Positions 32,829-44,501 of a stretch of DNA of 64,000 nt are shown one piece after another (the first letter of the stretch is position 1; the number at the start of each line of letters is the position of its first letter). The translations under genes were made by a program, and so were the position numbers. Origin of the DNA: Cytospora piceicola (lineage: Eukaryota; Ascomycota; Sordariomycetes; Diaporthales; Cytosporaceae); contig JALQBC010000008.1 of NCBI GenBank assembly GCA_023375675.1, positions 620,001-684,000 of the forward strand, read 5' to 3'. The notes under the pieces were generated by a model. That model ran no database searches, was not told the origin of the DNA, and saw nothing but the letters and a program-made list of their open reading frames with translations.

Positions 32829-35800
32829 TTGTGAGGAGGCCTTGAGCAAGTCTCGCAAATACTTATCGACCATGCGAGAAGCGAAACAAGAGCAATGGAA
32901 GGGGCACACTGTCAACCCGATGTCGGGAGGACCTTTCTTCCAACGGAACAACTGATACGATATGCGGAATGGTTGAGAGGGAGGCGTAGGAAGCACTGTA
33001 AAGGTTGCGAGAAAGCACCCAACTTGGGGACCGGGCATTGCCCAGCTTGTTAATCTCCTCGACAGCTCTGGCTTCCTGAACGAATCCAGCTGGCCAGGCA
33101 ACTGAGCCTCTTTGACCGTATGGAAAACCATTCGGGGGGATCTTGAGGAAAAGGGAACAAGTTTGAGTCTCAACTTCAGAGGGAGATGTAAAGAAATTCT
33201 AATTTTGCCTCATATGGAGCATCTCTCTTGCTGCAAGTGCAGTTGAGGAAATGTTTCCTTGACGAGATTTTGGTCCCGGTATGGAAGAGGATGATTGATT
33301 TTTCAGACGTAACGGGCAACCCGTGGACGCAGGGGAAATTCTATGGTTTCGTTGTCTTCCAGGAGGGCCTTGAGAAAGTTGATTCGTTTCTGATACTGCT
33401 CCGCATTCTCGGTGCAAATACAATAGGGAAAACGTCCATACATAGCCGCCGGCGGGCATTCAAGAAGTTAGAGTTGACTTGATCTGATGACCGGGCCTTG
33501 CAATGGAAAGAGGCCGTTAGCTAGATCCGATAATGCCATTGCACAATACACTTGGCTTTACATACACTCGTTTGTGCAACCTCTCTGCCTTCGAAGTGTG
33601 TGACACCTGGGCAGGTCAGATCCTCTATCGCGGCCCCCCTGCTCGAGGCTGAGTAACTGTCATAATTCCCACGACACCTTCGTAATTGCAACAGAGGAGC
33701 CTTTTCTCCCATCAGCCAGCGTGTCAAGTCGACATGGCCATCACCCTGGGAATAATACTACAGTGTCAAAGGCGTGGAGCAGGATGGGCCGTCCTGGAAC
33801 GAAAAAGATACCCTTTAGCGTGGACAGGAGGGTGTCGAGCATGACAAAAACATTCTGAACCAAGAGACTGTTCACTGCTTCGCACTACCTAGGTAGTTCA
33901 CAAGACGGTCTTCACATGTAATGAGAACCGATGACAGTGTTGGTCGTGGTCGTTGGCACATAAGCCGCAGCACACCAGCCCCAACTTGGAAGGTGAGTTC
34001 CCAGCAGCAATACCTGGATAGCCAGTAGCAAGGGGAAATCTCCCGAGGCTGAGATCCACCGCGCGACTTGCAGCAGGATCGCATTTGCAGCATGCAGGGG
34101 TAAATGATCTCGGGGGAGGAGGTTCCTTTCTCAATACGACGCTGTCATTGACGAATGCGGGAATGGGCAGAACTGTCACTATTTTAGGCAAGGTCTGGCT
34201 GGTGTGAATATTGAGTGGTGGCCTTTGGGGTAACAACCCGACCGCCGGTGATTTTCATGAGCATGGTGTTCTGACAACCTTAAAGTGACGCCATTCCGCC
34301 CTGGTCCGGTACATACCGTCGAGGCAGTCCCCTGCAGTGTGCCATGCACAGACTGACAGATCTGGGATCGCTGCCCAGGCTGCCAGGCACGCCTGGCTTG
34401 ACAGGCTCGACGGTTGAGATTGTGCCGGACCGAGGTCGATCCTCGGATGGGTCCGCTTGGCCTCTGGGGCCCTGCGGAGCGCCGGGAACGGAAAATATAC
34501 GGCGGTAGGGTGGGCGAAAATGATTGGGGGAGAAGGAGCTTGGTAGGAATCAAGCATTAGACCATACTCAGGCTGGCTCCTGCCGCATGCGATGGACGAC
34601 CTAGAGAGGCGCCCAAATGGTACGACATCGCGAGACTCAGGAAGGACGCAGATGAATCGCGCAGTTCCTGGCCCGGTGCCGTGTTGAATGACCAGTGGAG
34701 CATGGAGGGGCCCTGCAGCTCGGAAATGACGTGACGCGGGAGCGGTTGAAAACATGTCCAGTTGGATGCAGAGAAAAGTTTTTGCCTGTTGGTGACAAAT
34801 GCCCGAGCCTCGTCATAAGGAAATCATCGTGAAGTCTCCGGCGATACCGTATGACTCGCAGGGGTGAGGGGGTCACAAAGTTTGTGATGGTCTGGGTGTG
34901 TCTGGTCAAGCCTTTTTTCCTTCTTGATATTGCAAAGCAAAAGGGCCTGGGATAAACTTCGACCCAAATCGAAAGCTCTCGCGATTGGAGGGCCCAAGCG
35001 CCACAGACCGGGGTTCACGTCGATCCGGAATGGAACCCTCGCGTCTTGTTGGCGTCGCGGGGGAGATTTAGACCCCTCCAAGGCTTGTGATGGATGGCCT
35101 TGTGTATGTATGTATTCTCGTGAGCCACGGGCCTCACGCTGGCTCCAGTGGTCAACGTTTAACTCGCCTTCAGAAGCAGGCGGGAAGGAAAACCCTTGTC
35201 GTAGGACTTGTCCTCGGTTGGCTGATAGTACACTCCCAGACTCCCTATCTCTAATAAGCAACTCGGGGAAATTAAAAAGTTGGAACGAAGATCATCCATC
35301 CATCAGTTGTTTGCTGACTCGTTTGGAACCAACCACAACCACCGTGAGCAGATTCCGTGCGACCACAGACAGTGTGGGGAAGGACTGTGCTGGGCCCGGG
35401 CTGTTGATGAAAGGAGCTCCAGGTCTTAGACAGGGATGGAGCTCGGAAAGGTGATTGGGCAGCTTCTGCTGCATCTCGAAATAGTTGCCGAGCCATCGTC
35501 AAAGATAAAGTATTGTGTGATTACGGGGAACCTGAGGTTTGTTTTGCTGAGGCCGAGAAAGCGCTGGTCTCGACATAACCACGAGACACTTTCCTTTAGT
35601 CCTTGGCCATCACCAATTGATGGAGGCATCGGAGCCCATCCATTGATACGAGCTGCAAGCCAAGCGTTGCCCAAGACCGCCGAGAGCGGTCGCCCCTCCT
35701 GCCGGTAGGGGCAGTTTCTGGATCCAGCCCGAGGTCCCCAAACCAAAACACCCGGACCTCTGTAGGGCTTCGCTTGCAGGCCTGGTAAGGGAAGTACTTA

Positions 35801-37968
35801 TGTACCCAAGTATGTCAGGATAGCTATCCCAGCCCGTGCGCCGCAGCGATGAGCTCGACGTCGCCAATGGCCATTTGCCAGTTGAGGGGCTATCGTCGAA
35901 GCTATGAGCAGGGATCAGTATTGTATGATCACTGTTGCTTGACGGACATTGCTTGTTTGAGGCTGAACAAACATCAGTGTCAGTGGCAGGCAGATTACCA
36001 ATGACTGGGAGGATTTCCACGACAGCTGTGGGCACGCATGTGGAAAGACATTGCGAGAAGACAGCACCTAGGTACCTACCTAGGTAAGCACCTTGGTAAG
36101 TTAGTTATGCTAGGTATAAGCATGCTGGGCACATGTGTCTCCCTGTGATCTGATGGGTCGGGCATCGAGGCCGAGAGGGAAAAGAGCAAGCCCGCAGAGC
36201 GTAGGTAGCCATAGCCGAATAGAAAACCTCGCATTCGATGACAGGACCTGATATTCCATGGATGCCCATTCTGTGGTACACGCAGTGTAGACTTCTTCAA
36301 TTCAGGGCTGGTGCAGCAAGGATGGTTGCATCTCGGGAGCCCAACTACCTACTAGTAGTAGTAGGTATGTAGACTAGGTACCAAAACTGATTCATCATCG
36401 ACGGGGCACGGCAATTACTTGCATGAGCAAGCTGGGGTGGGACGATGATGGAAGGGCACTCACTGGTCAGCTTGGTCTTTGCCCTGCCCTGCCTGCCCGG
36501 CCCTGTTGCTGGGCAAGCGGACCACACCTCTTTCGGCCGTGAGGAACTCTGGGGATGACGGCGGTGCTTAACCACAGAATGTCACCACAGAATGTCGCAA
36601 AAGTGGTCACCCGGCGTCGTCTGCATGAATCCGTCTGTTTCGCAATAGCAGCACGCCTCAGCTGGGTGCAAGTAACCGCAATCTGTGTTTGCTCAGTCTG
36701 GGTACATTTATTCACAGATGAATGCTCGTCTCGTTTCGATGCCAGGAGGCTTCAAGGCTTCGAGCTTGTCTCGGCCGAGTGCTCCGTAGTGCTGGTAGCT
36801 GTCTCTGATCGTTCTCGTCCATCCCCCCCGTGTCAACTGCAATCAGGTACCTACCCGGTATTAACTCGTGCGGATGATCTGTTGCGATGATTGCTTAGGA
36901 ATGCCTAGGCCAACCCAGGTACAGACAGAGAGATAGACAGAACAGATAGACACCTTGTGCTTACACACCTGGCTGCCTGGCACTTGGGCAATCTACAGAT
37001 GCGTGTTAGTTAGGATGCACCTAGGCACCTAGTTCACCTAGTTAGTTTAAGTAGCGTCCGACGCTGATGGCCTAGTACCGGTAGTCAGGTGGTCTGGAGA
37101 CCCAGACGTCGTTTCGCGTCGGACCTTGATCGTCGTATGGAATGCAGCCCACTGTGGAAGCTTTGGTCAACTGTCATACAGTCAAACTCTGTGGTTTGGT
37201 GGATCGCGAGGAGGAAAAATGTTTGATCCCACGGTACCGTAACTTAGCCGCCACAGTGCTTGCTACATGAAGTGAAGCGCCCTACTAACCGTCTCTACTT
37301 GATCCTCGGTACATACATGGCGGACATGTATGTCATTTCCAATAAGGCTCTGCTCATGTGCCGCTCCTTCCACACAGATTTGAAGTCAAGCTGTCAAGTC
37401 TTTACCAACAACCCAGCATCCCCTGCACCTGCCGCCGGGTTTAACGACGATCTTTGTAAGTTTTGAGCTTGGCTTGTTTGGCAGGCGCGTTGTAGCCTTC
37501 CCGGATCACGCACTGTATGTACGGACGTGCGTATATGCAGCTGAAGTACCTTGGTACCCCGTCGCGATAATTGTGAGGTCTGTGTGGCAGTGCCCCCCCC
37601 TCCCTTGCATGTATCTTCTCAGCACATTCATGCAGTTGGAGTACATCTATACATCTCTCACCTTGTGCGGATGTACATTCCTTGAATGATGCCCAGGCTG
37701 CTCAGGTGCCTGACTCCAGGGCTGTGATGGTCAGGACAGGGCAGGGCAAAAGGCAGAACAGGGCATGAGGACCCATATCTTGGAGCAATCCATCCATCAA
37801 GCCATTCCCGGGCTGGTACCAACCAACCTTGGAAGTTCTTTAGCTCCAGGGATTTTTCTTACTCTATCACTCCAGGATTGCGTTCATCCATCCAGGCCAT
37901 CCAGCCAGCCATCCCATCCCATCCCATCTAAACTTACACTATCCTCCTAGGACGCTCCTGCCCGCCAA
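32829..37968. other. gene-free region, first half of a 10-kb gap
   Basis: No coding region can be supported on either strand. It contains TACCTAGGTA at 33886-33895 and 36077-36086, a 9-base copy at 36066-36074, and further CCTAGG/CTAGTT runs at 36350-36380 and 37015-37045. Short open frames overlap in several phases without splice support. Confidence 0.5.
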
Positions 37969-40900
37969 CCCGGTCTGCACTGTTCATTCTTGGCTTTTGC
38001 GCTTTTTTTTTTGTTGCCTACGCCTGTACGCTTGCGACTCTTGGTGCCTTCATTACTTGCACATCCTGGGATCTTTCTGCCGAGAGTGCCTTCCCTTCCT
38101 TGCCATCAGGGCCGCCATCCGTTCTCCGTTACGTTTAGTTTAGCTGCTTGACATCGCCCTTGTGCCCTTGCCCTTGCCCTTGCCTGTTCCGTTACCCATC
38201 AGGTTCTTTCCTGGTACACACAGGGAAAGGAAAGAGAGGGAAGGAAGGCCAAAAAAAACCAAACCGTCTTGTACCGTCTCTGCGCTTGCTTGGGTTTGGG
38301 TTTGCACCGTCCCGCCGTGTCGTGTGTCCGTGTCGTGTCGTGTCGTGTTCGGTCCGCTCCCTTGAATCACTCTTGCTTGCACCTACTTGCGCATTTCCCC
38401 TCCCGAAACTTCCCTCTTCGCCCCTCCTCTTCCTCTTTTCTTCCTCCTCTTTTCCTTACCCTCACACAACACGATCGTGAACGACCGACCTACTTGCGAC
38501 CTCTTCGCGTCCGTCCTGAGCGTTCCTTGCTTGCAGAAGCATCTTTTTTGTGTGTGTTGTGCTCTTTGTCGTCGACCGTATTCTCTTGGCGCAAAATTCA
38601 TCAATCCATCATCCACTTCTTACCTGTGTTTTGTGCCCTTGAACGCGATCCACTCATACCGTGGTCATCCCCCTCCCGCTCTCCTCTCGAGCACTGTCAA
38701 GATTCGATAGCCCCCCCAGCTACGACCGAGAAGACCCCCCCGAGCGTTTTTCCGCAACTTCACGAAGATACGACATACGTTCCGCGACGACCGCTTCGAT
38801 TTGCGACCCGCGAAACTATCTCCTTACTACTGCGCAATTCCGTGCCAGTACCACCTTCGCGACACGCCTTCCCTTCCATTCTTAGTTTAGTTCGCCCCGA
38901 GGCTGCGCATTCGCATCCGAGAGTCCCTACTCCTTCCGATTCGATACTCGTTCCATAGAATACATAAGGGCTTATTGCCAACATATTCCGGCGTTCTCGG
39001 CTTGACCTGTTGCCTTTGCGCATTGGTAGCTGGACTTTTTATTCCTGGAATCAAGTTCCCCGGAAAAGACTGTGTTTGAACTCGTCGATTCCACCCAAAG
39101 GTGCGTGATAACCATTGTGCAATTTTTTCCCCTCCGTGTTCCTCTTTGTTCTCTTGTGTGCGTCATGGCAAAGCTTTCCGGGAGATTTGGGGCCTTGTTC
39201 GTCATTCCTGCCCCTGGACCTGTGGAGCCCTTGGCCCTACGCGAAACCCCCGATCCGAATCGTCCCCGCCATCCGTGCGAAACTGAAGACTCCGCGATGA
39301 ACGTGAACGATATCCATTGCCGACATTGTGCGGAGGGGCGACCTTAAGTGCGGCTCGATGGCATGCGCTCGGCATATCAGTGGTGGGAACACTCGAGCAG
39401 TGGCTCGGCGGCTGGAACTCAAGCTGGGCACGAATCAGGCGATACAACGCGCGGCGAGGTTGTGGTTTCGTGAAGAACACCTAGGGTGTAAGCCGTGGCC
39501 CAAACAAAAAAAAAACCCCACCAAGTGGTTCCGAAGGGCGAGGATGAAAGCCGGGATGGGAACAAGCTGCCGAACACGAAGGCGCTTTGAGCCAGGGAAA
39601 CAAGGGGCGAGACACAAATATTCAAAAGAGAAGAAGTTACCCTGGGTCAAAGCTTCCATGCCTCGAGATTGCATTGCCATTGCCGGCCCAGTCGTGCAGG
39701 CGCCCCGATCCTCTTGACGTTCTCATACGGCTCGGATCAATCTGATGGCCTCGTGGCCCGGAATGAGGCTCAACAACGCCATTTCTGGGGGCATAATGCG
39801 CCGGTGTTTGGTCTAATACTTCGAACCACACCGGCCCCTTGCGCATCATTGGCGTGCCCGCTGTGTTTCGTCACCATGTGCCTGGATGATTTGCCGTGGA
39901 CCTAGCCGTGGACCTCAGACGCCCGAGTCCTTACTGTCCACCATTCCAAGACGCTGGGGATAGTACTGGGCTCGTACGTGCCGCTGAAGATTCTCTTTGG
40001 CAATGTGTTTGAGCAGCGACACCGAGCAACGAATTTGCCCCAAAGCCTCCTGGGAATCCCGAATCACCAAGCTCTGTGATGCCGTTTCATTGCGGGGTCT
40101 TAAAAAACTGAGTGGGCACATACGGTCGAGCGCCTTACTTCTCCGGAACGAAGCGGCAGTATTTTCATGCCTCTTGGGAGTGCGTTACTCTCAGTACACC
40201 TTGCGAAATCTGCCCCACGACCGACGTCGTGCTTGTGAAAGAGAATTCCGATGCATGTTTCGGACTCGCCATGCTATGTCTCTCAATCACGGCTCCCTTC
40301 TCTCGAGGATGCGCTCGCTGCCGCAGCAGCGAATACCAGCCATCTGGACTGCTTCCGCGGCACTCCACTGGCATTTCGCAATCCAGATCTTGTGTGGAAG
40401 ACTTCCAAGAAGGACTGTCGTTACTACTGCGGGGATGCGTCATCGGGTACAGAGGTTGTTGCAGGAGCCAACAGCCCAGTCACTGGCATCCGTTCTCCAG
40501 GACAAGGCTCTGCCGTTACCAGCGTACAAGTCCAGCGTTTCCGCTGATCAACCGACCGCGCTTTCAATGTTTAGCCACTGAACAACTGGCAAACACCACA
40601 TCGACTGAAAGGTGGCTCGGCACCCCGGCATTTGACTCTTACTCCATCGATCGTGATTCTTGGATACGTTCCATTCTCCTGGAAAGCTTGCCATGACTCG
40701 TGGTCTTCACATGCCCCTCCAAGTACCACCTTGTTGCATGCGCAATTCGTTTTGCGTTTTCTTCTACCGCTTGTCACTCGCATTTGCATGTACAAACTCG
40801 CGTGTCTCGTAACTGACGTCGGCATTCCAGGTTTTTCTAGGCGTGTGGGCGTCAACGGATTTATCAATCGAACCATCTGTCTTCTTTCTGGTAAGTGTCG

Positions 40901-42782
40901 GCTGTTCTTGGTTTTACCATACCCTTTTTCCCTGTATCTATCGTCTTTCGTCGGTGTGCCCCTCTGTTCGCAAAACGAGCGATATCCCCAAACCCTGTTG
41001 GTAGTTCCACATTGCAACGGTCGAGAGGCATTGTCTGCTGTTGAGCATGTGGTTGTCCAAGGTCAGGATTTCGTTGGCGCATAGCGTCAAGGTTTCGACC
41101 TCGAAGAGTGCCTGGTAATGGACTCTTGGCTTGCCCGTGCTAGTTTCTCCGCCCGTTGCAATTGAACAGGCGACAAACGGTGTGCCATAACTCATGGACG
41201 ACCTGTTCTCGTATGCTGGGATGGGACACTCGGCGAAGTCGTCAGAATGATTGTCGTTGCTCTCCACCGTATCTAGCGACTGATCCGGGCCATGGATGCT
41301 GGGACACTATGTTAATCATATTTGTCGTCTGCACCCTGTGTGATGAGCGGGCTTAGTCCCAACGTCAGTTCTTGGTGATTTGCCCACTGGTCTTTTTGCA
41401 GGCAGGCAAGACCCACCTTCAACTGATCTCCGAGCAAAGATTTTGCAATTGCCACAGCCAGTACCACACAATACATATGCCCTGTTCATTTCTGCTCACC
41501 ATTTGCGTGTGGTGACTTGGTTGGCACTTGGGCTCTCCATTAAACCTCGAGTTCTCAACAAGCTAACATTTCTGACTGACAGACTACCTTGTCAACCATA
41601 CAATTTCGCCATAACTGATCCATCTGAAACCAAAAGGTATGTAATGCCATGTTTCTTTTGTACATTTGCCCTCCACTCTTCCCCTTTTGCACTTCTGTAC
41701 CAACTGCATCTATGGTCCTTGCCCTCTTTCGTCTCATATTCAGTTCTTTCCATTGCGAGATGAGACGAGATGGCATGGCAGCGGGCGACCACGCCAGTCT
41801 GTCCCGTCTGATGTTGCAGTGCCTGCCGTCTGATGTTGTAGGGCTCCCATCCCATTGGCTTGTTGGGGAAGTACACATAGAGAGGGTCGAAGCAGCCTCG
41901 CCAGCTTACACGAGGCTGTGGGGAAGTTAGATCCACTCCAACGTCACCTCTCCAACGAGGCTGTCATTCATGCCTCCACAGTCCAGTCTGCTTGGACTTT
42001 AAAATCAGTCTATTCACGAGGCTGCCACAACATGCCCTTGCATTTCAGCTTCCCTGGACTTTCTTCATTAAAAGCATGCCCTCCTTGTTAGCAAGAATCA
42101 CCAATTTCCCATACTACATGAACGAGTCTGTTCCGGGTTCTCAGTGAGAACCTGCCTTGCTTAAGACCATTGTAGGAGGACGGACACCTGCCCCAAGTGG
42201 AGCTAGGTCTGGCTACTATTGAGTCTACACATTGTGCTTGCTATTGCTTCCCATTGCCATTCATTGCACCAGTGCCACCATGTGCAGCCATTGTTGTCCT
42301 CCATCTTCGAAACCTCTTCGCGAAAATCCCCAATTGGCATCGAATTCACATATTCATGGTGCTTTCCATGTGGTGGCAAGAGCTCTTTACACTTTCAAAC
42401 CCTCATCCCATTGAAAACCATTATCACTGCTTTCTGTTATATGAAGATCATCTCCAGTCATCAACCCCATTCTGTCACTGAATTACACGGTCCGGAATCT
42501 TCTACACATTGGAAGCAGTTCTCTGCAGAGGATACCCCCGCTTAGCACTGAATCACTCCGTTTTAGCGCATTTTCGATCGTCCTGTTCGGATCCATAAAA
42601 ACCTGCCTCCCTTCCCAATCTCTGCTCTTAACTTTTTTCCTTCACCTCCACAGATCCCGTCTGGCCGTCACTCTGAACCGTACTTGTCGTCAAGTTGGTT
42701 CAGTCGAGTCTTCCCTATTGTTTACCACACTTATTTATCCAATCGATTACTTGATACGCCAAGGCCTAACACAAACACATAG
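37969..42782. other. pyrimidine-rich, leader-like region before the RRM gene
   Basis: From about 37980 to 38960 the plus strand is strongly C/T-rich with simple runs (CCCTTGCCCTTG, GTGTCGTGTCGTG), as in long fungal 5' leaders. Good donor sites occur downstream (GTAAGT at 40891, GTATGT at 41638). They would allow a spliced leader reaching the ATG at 42783. No protein-coding gene is supported. Three copies of ACGAGGCTG lie at 41910, 41955 and 42016. Confidence 0.4.
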
Positions 42783-44501
42783 ATGGCTTTCCAACCCAAC
42801 AACAACGGCATGCCCGACGGCTCGGCTCCCATGAACGGAGGCGGTATGGACGGCCAGTTCCCCGGTGCGCCTAACATGCAGGGCTCAGCTGTCCAGACTG
42901 TCACTAACGAGGCTGCCCGTACTCTCTGGTACGTTTGCGCATTCACCTCGCTGTAAGGCGGTAACAACCCCCTCTAACGCTGAATAGGATGGGCGAGCTC
43001 GACTCGTGGATGGACGAGCAGTTCATCAAGACACTCTACCAGAACCAGACGGGCAATGATGTCAACGTCAAGATCATCCGTGATCGTGGCACTGGGTAAG
43101 TTCGCTCCTTTGTATTTTATACACCTTACCACCCATATGTTACCATGTGGTTACCTGCGCATCATGACGACGCGACTCACCATACCCTCCAACCTACCCC
43201 ACATCCTTCTATACACGGCCTTGTCGTTACGAACAACTTCCAGCCGCGGCCATTTTTACCTTGACGAGTCTATTGGCCGTGTGCGTTGTTTGCCAGAAAT
43301 CCGTTGCTCTTCCTTCTACCTTGCAATTGCCCCCTCCATTCACTAGAAGCCGTACTAACTCTCGCAGCAATGCTGGATACTGCTTTGTGGAGTTCCCCTC
43401 TGCTGAGTCCGCTAACAAGGCCCTCGCAATGAACGGAACCCCTATCCCAGGCTCCAACAACCGCCACTTCAAGCTGAACTGGGCTTCCGGTGGCGGCTTG
43501 ATCGACCGCCGGTTTGTTCTCCGCTTCCACAGTCTTTGAATTCGGCACTAATCTGAACATAGTGACGAGCGCGGTCCTGAGTACTCGATCTTCGTTGGTG
43601 ACCTTGGCCCTGAGGTGAACGAGTTTGTTCTCGTCTCCCTGTTCCAGGCTCGCTTCCCTTCGTGCAAGTCCGCCAAGATCATGACCGACGCCACTACTGG
43701 ACAGTCGCGCGGATACGGATTCGTGCGCTTCTCCGACGAGGGCGATCAGCAGCGGGCTCTCCTTGAGATGCAGGGTGTGTACTGTGGCAACCGGCCTATG
43801 CGTATTAGCACTGCGACGCCTAAGACGCGGTATGTCTTGTTCCTGTTCTCCTGCTCAAACTCATTCATACTTGCACTCACTGACTTTGCTGCTTCAGCAG
43901 AAACCACAACCCTTACAACAATGGAGCCGCCCACGGTGGACCCATGATGGGCAACCCCATGCAGCCTGGTATGGGCTGGGGCATGCCCCAGCCTGGGCCT
44001 TTCTACCCTGGCGGCGGTGCTCCTTACGGCGGCGGAATGGGCTCGGCGCCCATGAACCAGTTCACCGACCCGAACAACACGACTGTCTTCGTTGGCGGCC
44101 TCTCTGGCTATGTCACAGAGGATGAGCTGCGCTCCTTCTTCCAAGGATTCGGAGAGATCACATACGTCAAGATCCCCCCCGGAAAGGGCTGTGGCTTCGT
44201 TCAGTTTGTCCACCGTCATGCGGCCGAAATGGCCATCAATCAGATGCAGGGCTATCCCATCGGCAACTCTCGCGTCCGCCTCTCTTGGGGCCGTTCGCAG
44301 AACAACTCTGGCGTGGGTACTCCTTACCGTCCTGCTCCTCCCCCTCCTCACTACGGAATGGCCCCCCATGGTGGTCCTGGACCCTATGGTCCTCACCACT
44401 TTGGCGGTGGTAACCCTCCTCCTCCCCCCATGGTGGTGAGTCTCTTTGCTGTCCTTTGAAACTTGGTGTACAAGCGTTTCTAACTCTTTCTTCTGCAGTA
44501 A
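42783..44501 (+). CDS. NAM8: three-RRM RNA-binding protein, Nam8/Csx1 type
   Basis: CDS join(42783..42928,42988..43095,43368..43511,43563..43829,43898..44435,44499..44501), 401 aa. A Gly/Asn/Met-rich N-terminus precedes RRM1 (about 49-130; LWMGELDSWMDE, GYCFVEF), RRM2 (about 140-220; SIFVGDLGPEVNE, GYGFVRFSDE) and RRM3 (about 285-356; VFVGGLSGYVTEDEL, GCGFVQF). Between RRM2 and RRM3 is a Gly/Pro/Met-rich linker, and the tail is Pro-rich. FKLNWASGG, DERGPEYSIFVGDLGPEVNE and NRPMRISTATPK are typical of the yeast Nam8 / S. pombe Csx1 group. Members of this group act in U1 snRNP-dependent splicing or in mRNA stability under stress. Intron 2 is long (272 bases). The acceptor of intron 4 is a tandem CAGCAG. 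The last intron (44436-44498) ends directly before TAA, so the final exon adds only the stop. Confidence 0.95.

Noticed and set aside
34924..35454. 176-codon plus-strand frame
   Set aside because: No motif, no intron context, and overlapping minus-strand frames of similar size.
38269..38958. 229-codon open frame in the pyrimidine-rich region
   Set aside because: Ser/Pro/Arg/Leu-rich text as expected from C/T-rich DNA, open in other phases as well; better read as leader-like sequence.
39997..40696. Two overlapping 194-codon frames and a third phase (40251-40547)
   Set aside because: All three phases are open at once, none shows a domain or usable splice pattern; probably chance.
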